Source: an uncultured Porphyromonadaceae bacterium
GTDB lineage: Bacteria > Bacteroidota > Bacteroidia > Bacteroidales > Muribaculaceae
Reading direction: 5' to 3'
Assembly: GCA_900550645.1 (NCBI GenBank)
Contig: URTA01000018.1
Coordinates: 1 to 40,686 of the forward strand
Length of the DNA stretch: 40,686 nucleotides
Below, one piece after another: positions 22,892-33,050 of this stretch. A program made the translations under genes and the position numbers. The notes beneath the pieces are model-generated. The model was not told the DNA's origin, ran no database searches, and worked only from the letters and a program-made list of their open reading frames with translations. The first letter of the stretch is position 1. Every line of letters begins with the position of its first letter.

Positions 22892-25386
22892 AAAAGTCCT
22901 CCTCCCTGATTTCCGCTTTTGACCGAATCGTCGTTGTCTATCGTGCTGTTCACGCGCTTCACGTCCTGGCGCAGGTTGCCGAAGTTCCATGTCAGCGACA
23001 TGCCTACAGCCCAGCTTTGCCGTCCGTACTTGCCTGTTGTCTTGATGTCTTCGGTCGTTGTGGTGTATGACCAGTAGGTGTGTTTCTCCAGCACGTTTGT
23101 CGCGTATGCTGCGAGCGTCAGCGACTTGTCCTTCAGGAAGTCCTGGCTGAGTCCCAGTCCGTAGTAGTGCCAGCCGCCATAGTTGCCTTGCAGATTAGGC
23201 TGGTTGGATGCCATTCCGCCGTATGCGTTTACGCGCATGTTCCAAGGCATTGTATAGCTCCAGTTGGCGTTGAAGTCGCCGCGCCAGCCTGAGTTGTAGA
23301 GGTTCATCGGCTTGACATCGAAGTCGCTGTATGCCACAGTGCCGTTTATGCTCGCAGCCATGCGCGGGGTAATGTTCCAGTTGATGAAGGCGTTTAGCGA
23401 TGTCTCCTGCTTGCGGCCTATGTTCATGCTTGTCTGGTAGATGATGCCGTCTTTCAGGTATGAGTATTCGCTGATTAGGTCGCTGATGTTGGCGTATTCC
23501 AGTCGGAGGCTGTACGAGAAGTTGCCGGCATACGATGAATAACCCAGCGACACGTTGTTGCTGCGCTGCGAGGTCAGGTCGGGGTTGCCCTGACGCACGG
23601 TGTTTTGTGTCAGCGAGAGCTGGTACGGGTTCAGCTGCTCGATAGATGGGCGGGATATGCGCATATTGTATGCAACACGCAGCACGGATGCCGGGGAGAA
23701 GGAGTAGGAGAGGGAGGCGTTTGGCACGATGTCGTGGAGGCGTGACGAGAAGTCCTCGCGTCCTGCAGAGTAGAAGTCCTCGCGTCCTGCAGAGTAGAAG
23801 TCAACACCGAGGTGCGTGTATTCGTATCTCAGCCCGGCAACAGCCGTTACTTTGCCGAATGTGCCTGTGTATGCTCCGTATGCCGCACCGATGTTGCGGT
23901 ATTGCTTCATGTCTACATAGTCGTCCTTGCTCTCGGCGAGGCTGTTGCGGTCTGCTCCTGTGAGCAGGCATGACTCGTTGCGGTTGTCTGTCAGCAGCAG
24001 TTTCGCTCCTGTCTCAATCGTGTGCTTGTCGTTCAGCCTGTTGTGATAGTCCACTTGGACTGTGTACTCATTGTTGTTGGTGTTCATGTCTTGGAGCGTG
24101 GTGTTGTCTGCCATGTCCATTCCCATGTAGTCGTACTTGTCTTGGAATAAATTCAGCCGAAAATGCTTCAGGTTGTACTGGAAGCTGCCGACCAGCGTGT
24201 GGTCAGGGCGGTTGAACGAATGTTGGTATGAAACGTTTGTGGTGAGCGATGTCGTGTTGATGCCGCCATCCGTGTCTGTTTTGAAGCTCCACTGCGGAGA
24301 GCTGTCGCGGCTTTCCATTGTGGTTGTCGAGTTGATTAGCTGTTCGCCGGCGATGTGCTGTACGTCAGCGTTGATTGTGAACAGGTTGTTGGCGTTTGGC
24401 TCCCAAGACAGAGCCATGTTGCCCTGCGTGAAGTCGAAAACGTTGTCGCGCTTCACATATCCGTCCTCCGTCAGCAGGTGGTTGATGTTGTCATTGAGGT
24501 ATTCGGTGCTTGTCATGCTGCTGCCCGAGCGAGCCAGCGGCCGTGAGTTGGCGTATGTCAGCGATGCGCTTGCAGTGACGTTGCGCAGCTTGCCGCGTAT
24601 GAAGCCCGAACCGGACAGCTGGTTGGAAGCCACGCCGGCTGTCAGCGAGCCGCTGTAGCCGTCGGTGGTGGCAGTTGCCGACTCTTCGGTGACTATGTTC
24701 AGGATGCCGCCAGTACCCTCTGCGTCATACTTTGCACCCGGCTCTGTAAGCACTTCGATGCGCTTTATGGAGCTGGCGGGCATGGCCTTGAGTACGCGCT
24801 GCGGCTCGCTGTCAAACATAGGGTTGGGGCGGCCGTTCAGGTATATGCGGAAATCTGTGTTGCCGTTTACACGGATGTTGTCCTGGCCGTCAACAGTCAC
24901 CATGGGGACTTTGCGGAGCATCTCCAGTACGGTGCTGCTTTTTGCCACAGGGTCTTCGGAGACATTGTACTGCAGGTTTGCGCCGTCAGACACCACAAGT
25001 CGTTTGCGTACCGACACTGTCACTTCCGACAGCATGGTCTCGTCAGGCTGCATCACCACGTCGCCGAGGTCGTATGCGCTCTTGTCTGCAGTTATCACTA
25101 CCGGCATTGTGAGGTCTTTCATGCCGAGATACTCGAACGTCACGGTGTATTCCCCAGGTTTGCCGATAGTGCAGGAGAACACGCCGTCCATGTCTGTCAC
25201 ATAGTTTGCCATCGGGTGTTCATGGCTGTCTGTCGCGTTGTATATATGGTATACCGTTGTGGGGCATGTCTCGCCGTTGCCGTCGATTACTCTGCCGTTT
25301 AGGGTGTATTGCGCGGACATGGTTGCTGGTATTGCAAGTGCCAGCGCGATTGCGGCTTGTTTGATATTGAAGTTGTACGAACCCAT
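22888..25386 (-). CDS. Outer-membrane beta-barrel receptor (TonB-receptor-like, OMP_b-brl_3 type)
   Basis: This 832-residue protein has a signal peptide (AAIALALAIPATMSAQ). A carboxypeptidase-regulatory-like beta-sandwich follows (YTLNGRVIDGNGETCPTTVY, GEYTVTFEYLGMKD), then a plug-like domain (VLEMLRKVPMVTVDGQDNI, RVNGNTDFRIYLNGRPNP, IKRIEVLTEPGAKYDAEGTG) and a long beta-barrel. No TonB box was identified. Such proteins import ligands or serve as outer-membrane sensors; the ligand is unknown. It is the first gene of an operon with padR and pspC. A 24-bp perfect tandem duplication at 23749-23796 repeats eight residues (FYSAGRED) in a presumed surface loop. Confidence 0.9.
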   Translation of the reverse strand: MGSYNFNIKQAAIALALAIPATMSAQYTLNGRVIDGNGETCPTTVYHIYNATDSHEHPMANYVTDMDGVFSCTIGKPGEYTVTFEYLGMKDLTMPVVITADKSAYDLGDVVMQPDETMLSEVTVSVRKRLVVSDGANLQYNVSEDPVAKSSTVLEMLRKVPMVTVDGQDNIRVNGNTDFRIYLNGRPNPMFDSEPQRVLKAMPASSIKRIEVLTEPGAKYDAEGTGGILNIVTEESATATTDGYSGSLTAGVASNQLSGSGFIRGKLRNVTASASLTYANSRPLARSGSSMTSTEYLNDNINHLLTEDGYVKRDNVFDFTQGNMALSWEPNANNLFTINADVQHIAGEQLINSTTTMESRDSSPQWSFKTDTDGGINTTSLTTNVSYQHSFNRPDHTLVGSFQYNLKHFRLNLFQDKYDYMGMDMADNTTLQDMNTNNNEYTVQVDYHNRLNDKHTIETGAKLLLTDNRNESCLLTGADRNSLAESKDDYVDMKQYRNIGAAYGAYTGTFGKVTAVAGLRYEYTHLGVDFYSAGREDFYSAGREDFSSRLHDIVPNASLSYSFSPASVLRVAYNMRISRPSIEQLNPYQLSLTQNTVRQGNPDLTSQRSNNVSLGYSSYAGNFSYSLRLEYANISDLISEYSYLKDGIIYQTSMNIGRKQETSLNAFINWNITPRMAASINGTVAYSDFDVKPMNLYNSGWRGDFNANWSYTMPWNMRVNAYGGMASNQPNLQGNYGGWHYYGLGLSQDFLKDKSLTLAAYATNVLEKHTYWSYTTTTEDIKTTGKYGRQSWAVGMSLTWNFGNLRQDVKRVNSTIDNDDSVKSGNQGGGLL
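23749..23796. repeat. Perfect 24-bp in-frame tandem duplication
   Basis: Two identical 24-nt units (23749-23772 and 23773-23796) lie inside the outer-membrane receptor and encode FYSAGRED twice. The absence of any mismatch suggests a recent slippage or duplication event. Confidence 0.9.
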
Positions 25387-25458
25387 ATTCTGTTGTTATG
25401 TTGTTGGTTTCAAATGTTTTGAAAGAAGTATGGCAGTGCCTTTGTCCCTTTCACGGTG

Positions 25459-25490
25459 CAAAGTTACAACTTTCCGTAGTACTATGCAAT
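25459..25490 (-). promoter_or_regulatory. Promoter of the receptor-padR-pspC operon
   Basis: On the minus strand the -7 box is TAACTTTG (25466-25459), and 20 nt upstream the -33 box is ATTG (25490-25487), one mismatch from consensus. The predicted start is about 65 nt before the receptor gene. The -33 box lies inside the AGTACT palindrome. Confidence 0.7.
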
Positions 25491-25500
25491 ACATAGTACT
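25478..25500. promoter_or_regulatory. Probable PadR operator
   Basis: A perfect 9-bp inverted repeat, AGTACTATG and CATAGTACT around a 5-nt centre (CAATA), covers the -33 element of the operon promoter. A third AGTACT copy (ATAGTACT, 25529-25536) lies further upstream. Position and symmetry fit repression by the dimeric PadR protein encoded in the same operon. Confidence 0.65.
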
Positions 25501-25551
25501 GAAAATATTGTTGGTATTATTGCCGTAAATAGTACTGCGGTGTATATATGA

Positions 25552-25590
25552 ATACGTCCAAAAATCTGATATTCAGACTTCTGGACGTAT
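25552..25590 (-). terminator. Terminator downstream of clpB
   Basis: A two-tier hairpin: the outer stem ATACGTCCA (25552-25560) pairs with TGGACGTAT (25582-25590), and the inner stem is TCTGA with TCAGA. It begins 39 nt past the clpB stop on the minus strand and separates clpB from the receptor operon. Confidence 0.6.
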
Positions 25591-25628
25591 CATTACTTAT
25601 TCTATTATTTTTATCCTTGACGGTTGGG

Positions 25629-28220
<2,592 letters not shown>

Positions 28221-28363
28221 ATAGTAGTGCGTTTTTGTTTCAGTTGTTATGTGTCATGATTGTGCTGTCGCTTTCATGCGTCCTTTCCAATCATTCATAC
28301 CATAAACACACCACCCGATGAAAAGTTTCTTGAGTGTGTATTTTTATCACAATTTTATTCGCA

Positions 28364-29179
28364 TTAAAACTGCGGCTGATTTGAGGCTCGGTATTCCTTG
28401 GGTGACATGCCGAGCAGCTTGCGGGAGTAACGGGCGAAGTAGGTTGGGGTTGAGAAGTTCATGCGTTCCGCTATCTGAGTAACAGACAGGTCGGTATTGT
28501 CGAGGTAGTTCTTGATTATCGGCGTAACATGTACCTCTATATAGTGTGAGACACTCAGACCCGTCTGGCGGCGTATGGTGTCTGAGAGGTATTTCGCAGA
28601 CACGTTAAGCTGCTGTGCATAGTAGGAAGGGGAGCGGTGATGCTCCGGCAATCCGGACGCAAGCAGCTCCATGAATGTTTTCAGCACATACAGCGGACGC
28701 TCGTTGGCAGAAAACGCCCAGCGCTGTGAGGAGTGTATTTCAAACAGGTCATTCATCATAGTCAGTGACAGCGCACCCATTATGCTCCTGTAAAATGTCA
28801 GGTGTGTCATACCGATGCGATTTCCGATACGCTCCAAGTCGTCATGCAGCCACTGCTCCTGCTCTGCGTCAAGGGTCAGAATCGGGTTCTCGTACAGGCT
28901 GACGCTGCCTCCGATGCCATAGTGGCTGCCTGGCAGTTGCGACTCGAGGAATGTGCGTGGGGCTATGTATGACAGACAATGGAAATTTGCGGACAGGTTA
29001 AGTGAGGTCATACGCTCCGGCGAACCGATGACTGCTACTTCATGCTCGCGTAGCGCAAACTCGCGCCCTGCGTAAAGGAACTTGACCTCGCCTTGCAGAC
29101 ACAGTATATGTGCTACCCAATTTTTCAGTTCCCAAAAGTGGATGGCTCCGAGGTTTTCAGTGTATATCCAGTCGCTCAT
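28364..29179 (-). CDS. AraC-family transcriptional regulator
   Basis: This 271-residue regulator starts at the ATG at 29179 (MSDWIYTENLGAIHFWEL); a frame extending to 29317 would add 46 residues of Cys/Ser-rich non-homologous sequence across the promoter. The N-terminal half resembles a cupin-type ligand domain (FLYAGREFALREHEVAVIG). The C-terminal 100 residues hold two helix-turn-helix motifs (YYAQQLNVSAKYLSDTIRRQ and VTQIAERMNFSTPTYFARYS, ending SPKEYRAS), as in AraC/XylS activators. It is divergent from the aldo/keto reductase operon and is its likely regulator. The -7 box lies only 4 nt before the start codon. Confidence 0.93.
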   Translation of the reverse strand: MSDWIYTENLGAIHFWELKNWVAHILCLQGEVKFLYAGREFALREHEVAVIGSPERMTSLNLSANFHCLSYIAPRTFLESQLPGSHYGIGGSVSLYENPILTLDAEQEQWLHDDLERIGNRIGMTHLTFYRSIMGALSLTMMNDLFEIHSSQRWAFSANERPLYVLKTFMELLASGLPEHHRSPSYYAQQLNVSAKYLSDTIRRQTGLSVSHYIEVHVTPIIKNYLDNTDLSVTQIAERMNFSTPTYFARYSRKLLGMSPKEYRASNQPQF

Positions 29180-29183
29180 GGTG

Positions 29184-29191
29184 CAAAGATA
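29184..29191 (-). promoter_or_regulatory. -7 box of the AraC gene (possible leaderless transcript)
   Basis: On the minus strand TATCTTTG (29191-29184) matches the -7 consensus and is followed after 4 nt by the ATG. No TTTG lies at the expected -33 distance, consistent with an activator-dependent promoter. Confidence 0.5.
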
Positions 29192-29294
29192 GTCATTTTG
29201 GCGTAATTTGTGACTGCTATTGCGCGAATTATGACGGCATTTGTCGGCTTGCCGTGCGTTATATGAATAAACCAAGCAACAAGAACACGATATT

Positions 29295-30149
29295 ATGGAT
29301 ACAGTAAAACTTTCCAACGGAGTGGAGATGCCGGTACTGGGCTACGGCGTGTTCCAAATCGCTCCCGAAGACACAGAGCGGTGCGTGCGCCAGGCTATTG
29401 AGGTCGGCTACCGCAGTATCGACACTGCACAGGCATATTTCAACGAGGCTCAAGTGGGTGAGGCACTTGCCGGCTGCGGCGTAGGACGTGACCAGATTTT
29501 CCTGACCACTAAAGTGTGGATAAGCAATGCCGGTGAGCGACAGGCTGCGGAGAGCATCCGCGAGAGCCTTCGCCGTCTGCGCACTGACTACATTGACTTG
29601 CTGCTGATACACCAGCCGTTCAGCGACTACTACGGCACTTGGCGTGCTATGGAGGAGGCTTATCGCAAAGGCCTCGTGCGTGCAATCGGCGTGAGCAATT
29701 TCTATCCCGACCGCTTCATCGACCTGTGCGGTTTCAGTGAAATCAAGCCGATGGTCAACCAGGTCGAGACACATGTGTACAACCAGCAGGTCGAGGCGCA
29801 GAAGATAATGGCAAAATACGGATGCGCCACTATGGCATGGGCTCCGCTGGCAGAGGGCAGGAACGGCCTTTTCACTGACCCTGTGCTTCAACAGGTTGCT
29901 GCAAAATACGGCAAGACGGCTGCGCAGGTGGCTCTGCGTTGGCTTACGCAGCGACAAGTCATCGTTATCCCCAAGACGACGCACCGCGAGCGCATGGAGC
30001 AGAACTTCAACATATTCGATTTCACGCTCACCGATGAGGATATGGAGCAGATTGCCAAGCTCGACTTGCAGAAGAGCCAGTGGTTCTCACACTACGACCC
30101 GGCACAGGTGGAGCAGTTCGTGGAATGGGGCAAAAACATGAGACCATGA
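29295..30149 (+). CDS. Aldo/keto reductase
   Basis: This 284-residue NADPH-dependent reductase is of the 2,5-diketo-gluconate reductase type. The catalytic tetrad is visible: D43 and Y48 in SIDTAQAYFNE, K73 in TTKVW and H106 in LLLIHQP. The NADP-binding segment near VIPKTTHRERMEQN is present. Typical roles are reduction of methylglyoxal and other aldehydes or ketones. It is the first gene of an operon divergent from the AraC regulator; its stop overlaps the start of the flavodoxin-like gene (ATGA at 30146-30149). No consensus promoter is seen upstream, which fits control by the AraC protein. Confidence 0.95.
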   Translation: MDTVKLSNGVEMPVLGYGVFQIAPEDTERCVRQAIEVGYRSIDTAQAYFNEAQVGEALAGCGVGRDQIFLTTKVWISNAGERQAAESIRESLRRLRTDYIDLLLIHQPFSDYYGTWRAMEEAYRKGLVRAIGVSNFYPDRFIDLCGFSEIKPMVNQVETHVYNQQVEAQKIMAKYGCATMAWAPLAEGRNGLFTDPVLQQVAAKYGKTAAQVALRWLTQRQVIVIPKTTHRERMEQNFNIFDFTLTDEDMEQIAKLDLQKSQWFSHYDPAQVEQFVEWGKNMRP

Positions 30150-30754
30150 GAATGAAGGCATTTGCAGCAGCACTTCGGCAGCAGCGTTCTTCGCTTTGCC
30201 GGCGTGCGGACAGACACAAAACGTAAACAGCGATAGCATGATGAATACAAACAGCAAAAGCCTTGTCGTGTACTTCTCTCGTGCCGATGAAAACTATGCC
30301 GTCGGCAATATCACGGAGGGCAACACAGCTATAATAGGCAAGATGATTGCAGAACAAGTGGGCGCAGACACATTCCACATACAGCCAGCCACACCATACC
30401 CGGCAGAATATGACCCGTGTACGGAAATTGCCAAGACCGAGAAGGAGTCAAACGCACGCCCGGAGATAATCGGCGATGTGAATGTAGAGGCATACGACAC
30501 TATCTATATCGGCTATCCGATATGGTGGGGCGACGCGCCGATGCCAGTATATACCTTCATCGAGAAGCACGACTGGAGCGGCAAGACTGTCATACCTTTC
30601 GTGACGCACGAGGGAAGTGGTGTTGCCGGCTCTAGTCGGGGCGGCTTGCAAGGGTGCAACAATCGGCAAGCCCTTTGAAATCTACGGCCACGTGGCTCAG
30701 CAGCAGCGTGACAAAGCTCGTGAAGCAGTTGACAAATTCCTGAACTACAAATAA
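30146..30754 (+). pseudogene. Flavodoxin lipoprotein gene with two frameshifts
   Basis: The intact product would be a flavodoxin-like lipoprotein: a signal peptide and LPAC lipobox, then LVVYFSRADENYAVGNI, IYIGYPIWWGDAPMPVYTF, VIPFVTHEGSG and IGKPFEIYGHVAQQQRDKAR. The ATG at 30146 overlaps the aldo/keto reductase stop. The frame is lost near 30175: adding one base there would restore a clean signal peptide through LPAC (30196-30207). It is lost again near 30630-30650, where the sequence is also several residues shorter than expected, consistent with a small deletion. After the second shift the frame is the original one again and runs to TAA at 30752. An internal ATG at 30238 or 30241 could still give a cytosolic protein lacking the C-terminal 35 residues. 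Sequencing error is possible but would need two independent events. Confidence 0.8.
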
Positions 30755-31435
30755 ATGACTATGAAACCATATATTATTTGTCACATGATGTCATCTGTTG
30801 ACGGCCGCATTGATTGTGCAATGACCGAGCAGATTGATCCGACTGACGCATATTATGTCGCGCTCGACGCCCTAAAATGCGATGCTACGCTCGAGGGGCG
30901 TGTGACCAAGCAGATACACTACGCGCTGCCGCAGCCTTTTGAGGCGCACGACAAGACAGCCATCGGCAAGGAAGCCTTTCACAAGGCAACACCCGGCCCG
31001 CACTATGATGTAGCCGTTGACACTCACGGCTCGCTGCGTTGGCCTGAAACCGCTGCAAGCGGCAACCTGCTTGTAGTCACGAGCTGTGATTGCCCCAAGG
31101 AGTATCACGACTACTTGACTGCCAAAAATATATCTTGGATTGCAACGGGGAAGAAGTATATCGACTTGAGCCGTGCTGCCGAGACACTGTGTGAGCAGTT
31201 CGGCGTGAAACGTCTGGCTGTCGTTGGAGGCGGCAACATCAACGGAGCGTTCCTGCAAGCAGGGTTGATAGATGAGGTAAGTCTCATGGTCGGAGGGGGC
31301 ATCGATGGCCGGCGCGGCATGACTGCAGTGTTTGACGGCATTGACGTGCCTGACTATCCAGTGACATTGCTTGACCTTAAAGATGTGACCCGCATGGGCA
31401 ACACTGTCTGGATGCGCTACGATATACGCCGCTGA
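30755..31435 (+). CDS. RibD C-terminal/dihydrofolate-reductase-like oxidoreductase
   Basis: This 226-residue protein is of the RibD_C family. Typical signatures are MSSVDGRIDCAM at the N-terminus, DATLEGRVT and KRLAVVGGGNINGAFLQAGLIDEV near the C-terminus. Members are NADPH-dependent reductases; stand-alone copies outside riboflavin operons are usually of unknown substrate. The ATG immediately follows the flavodoxin TAA (30752-30754). An in-frame ATG at 30761 is an alternative start. It ends the AraC-controlled operon, before a hairpin facing rplI. Confidence 0.9.
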   Translation: MTMKPYIICHMMSSVDGRIDCAMTEQIDPTDAYYVALDALKCDATLEGRVTKQIHYALPQPFEAHDKTAIGKEAFHKATPGPHYDVAVDTHGSLRWPETAASGNLLVVTSCDCPKEYHDYLTAKNISWIATGKKYIDLSRAAETLCEQFGVKRLAVVGGGNINGAFLQAGLIDEVSLMVGGGIDGRRGMTAVFDGIDVPDYPVTLLDLKDVTRMGNTVWMRYDIRR

Positions 31436-31477
31436 CGCGGCAGACCAACAAGTCTTTAACTCTTGCTTAAATGGAAA

Positions 31478-31505
31478 TGGGATGTGCCGATTATGGCACA
31501 CCCCA
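31478..31505. terminator. Bidirectional hairpin terminator
   Basis: An 11-bp stem with one mismatch (TGGGATGTGCC at 31478-31488, GGCACACCCCA at 31495-31505) and a 6-nt loop lies between the convergent RibD-like gene and rplI. Confidence 0.65.
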
Positions 31506-31536
31506 GTTGTGTATTGTGTTTGAAGGAGGAAGCGGA

Positions 31537-31980
31537 TTACTCTGCCACTACTTCAAATTCGATGTCTACGCTGACCTCCTTGTGAAGGTTGATAGTGGCT
31601 GTGTACACGCCCACTTCCTTGACAGGCTGCTTGATTGCGATGATTTTGCGGTCTACCTCATGGCCGAGTGCCTGGAGTGCATCTGCAATCTGTATAGCGT
31701 TCACGCTGCCGAATACAGTGCCGGTTGCGCTGGTCTTTGCGCCGATGGTGAGTTTGATGCCTTCGAGGGTCTTGGCCTTTGCCTGAGCCTCCTCGAGAGC
31801 CTTCTGAATCTTGTGCGCACGCTGACGCTGGTCCTCTGCGAGCTGCTTCAGTGCTGCGTTAGACGCGATGATTGCCTTGCCCTGCGGTATGAGGTAGTTG
31901 CGGCCATAACCATCTTTCACCTCGACAACATCGTCCTTATAACCGAGACCGGTCATATTTTCTTTCAAGATAACTTTCAT
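31537..31980 (-). CDS. rplI: 50S ribosomal protein L9
   Basis: This 147-residue protein is of standard L9 length. The N-terminal domain signature is clear: MKVILKENMTGLGYKDDVVEV then VKDGYGRNYLIPQGKA, followed by the long connecting helix (LAEDQRQRAHKIQKALEEA) and the C-terminal RNA-binding domain. It is the last gene of the rpsF-rpsR-rplI operon and ends before a hairpin shared with the facing gene. Confidence 0.98.
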   Translation of the reverse strand: MKVILKENMTGLGYKDDVVEVKDGYGRNYLIPQGKAIIASNAALKQLAEDQRQRAHKIQKALEEAQAKAKTLEGIKLTIGAKTSATGTVFGSVNAIQIADALQALGHEVDRKIIAIKQPVKEVGVYTATINLHKEVSVDIEFEVVAE

Positions 31981-32010
31981 GTCTTTTCTTTTTTGTCGGA
32001 TTAAAAATGA

Positions 32011-32277
32011 TTATTTCATCAAGTCTGTTACGTAGGGGAGCAGTGCGAGGTGACGTGCACGCTTCACTGCACGGGCTACACGACGCTGGAACTTGAGTGA
32101 TGTTCCGGTGATACGGCGAGGCAGAATCTTGCCCTGCTCGTTGAGGAACTTCTTGAGGAACTCAGGATCCTTGTAGTCGATGTACTTGATGCCGCTGCGT
32201 TTGAAACGGCAATATTTCTTCTTGCGGGTGTCTACCGACAGGGGAGTGAGGTAACGGATTTCGTTGTTTGCTGCCAT
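32011..32277 (-). CDS. rpsR: 30S ribosomal protein S18
   Basis: This 88-residue protein is of standard length. Recognisable stretches are CRFKRSGIKYIDYKDPEFL, GKILPRRITGTSLKFQRR and AVKRARHLALLPYV. It partners S6 in the small-subunit platform. Three nucleotides separate it from rpsF, so the two are co-translated. The N-terminus is of the type lacking zinc-ligand cysteines, with only one Cys. Confidence 0.98.
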   Translation of the reverse strand: MAANNEIRYLTPLSVDTRKKKYCRFKRSGIKYIDYKDPEFLKKFLNEQGKILPRRITGTSLKFQRRVARAVKRARHLALLPYVTDLMK

Positions 32278-32280
32278 GGT

Positions 32281-32679
32281 TTAGTTCTCCTTTGTTTCTG
32301 CTGCTTCAGCGGCGGGAGCCTCCTCGACAGCGGGGGTTTGACTTGCTTTCTGTGCGCGGAGCTTGCGGCGCTTTTCAGCGTACTCGGCTGCGTGCTTGTC
32401 GAGACGGAATGTCAGGAAGCGGATTACGCGCTCGTCGCGACGGTACATTGTCTCGAACTTCTTGATGAGCGAAGGCTCAGCCTCAAACTCGAGCAGGCAG
32501 TAAAAACCTGTGGATTTCTTCTCGATGGGATAAGCGAGTTTGCGCAGACCCCAAAGCTCCTCATTGACAACATTGGCATTGTTGTCCTCCAGGAAACCTC
32601 TGAATTTCTGCACCGCTTCCTTCATCTGGTCGTCAGACAAAACGGGAGTTAAAATGAAAACGGTTTCGTAACGATTCAT
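32281..32679 (-). CDS. rpsF: 30S ribosomal protein S6
   Basis: This 132-residue protein has the S6 core MNRYETVFILTPVLSDDQMK, LWGLRKLAYPIEKKSTGFYC and RDERVIRFLTF. It also has a C-terminal tail rich in Ala and Glu (APAAEAAETKEN), an acidic extension of a kind found in many S6 proteins. It is the first gene of the S6-S18-L9 operon and is preceded by a consensus-like promoter at 32762-32793. I could not identify the S6:S18 autoregulatory RNA in the roughly 75-nt leader. Confidence 0.97.
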   Translation of the reverse strand: MNRYETVFILTPVLSDDQMKEAVQKFRGFLEDNNANVVNEELWGLRKLAYPIEKKSTGFYCLLEFEAEPSLIKKFETMYRRDERVIRFLTFRLDKHAAEYAEKRRKLRAQKASQTPAVEEAPAAEAAETKEN

Positions 32680-32761
32680 ACGTTCTTGTTGTTAATTGTA
32701 TTATTACTCTGATTTTCAGCCTGTTATATCGCATGGATATGACCTTTCCAAAAATCGAGTG

Positions 32762-32793
32762 CAAAGTTACTCATTTTCTGCCAATTATGCAAC
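32762..32793 (-). promoter_or_regulatory. Promoter of the rpsF-rpsR-rplI operon
   Basis: On the minus strand the -7 box TAACTTTG (32769-32762) is exact. The -33 box 20 nt upstream is GTTG (32793-32790), one mismatch from TTTG. Confidence 0.7.
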
Positions 32794-32831
32794 ACTCCAA
32801 GCTGCTTTGTACATCTTGCCATGTGGTGATG

Positions 32832-33050
32832 TTACATTGCAAGCATGATTGCGCCGCACTCCATCACGAAAACGGCAGGGTTGCGGCGTACTGCGGCGTA
32901 GACCTGCTTGTCGGTCACAGGCTTGCCGTCAACCCTGACATGAAGCCTGTCGCGGTTGATGGCTTCAGCGAGCATTTTGGTGGGCATGCCGCACCCTGCT
33001 GTTGCGAGCGCATACACCATAGCGTCTTCAAGTCTCATTTTCAGTTTCAT
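32832..33050 (-). CDS. Small winged-helix-like protein, third gene of the RavA-ViaA operon
   Basis: This 72-residue basic protein has a helix-turn-helix-like pattern (LEDAMVYALATAGCGMPTKM, LAEAINRDRLHVRVDGKPVT, DKQVYAAVRRNPAVFV), resembling HARE-type or related winged-helix modules with a DG-containing loop before the recognition helix. Its ATG overlaps the TGA of the VWA gene (ATGA, 33050-33047), so translation is coupled. I do not know a named family. The operon position suggests it works with RavA and ViaA-like proteins, as adaptor or regulator (inference). Confidence 0.75.
   Translation of the reverse strand: MKLKMRLEDAMVYALATAGCGMPTKMLAEAINRDRLHVRVDGKPVTDKQVYAAVRRNPAVFVMECGAIMLAM

Noticed and set aside
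32680..32761. S6:S18 autoregulatory RNA motif in the rpsF leader
   Set aside because: I looked for the characteristic hairpin but could not find convincing pairing by eye.
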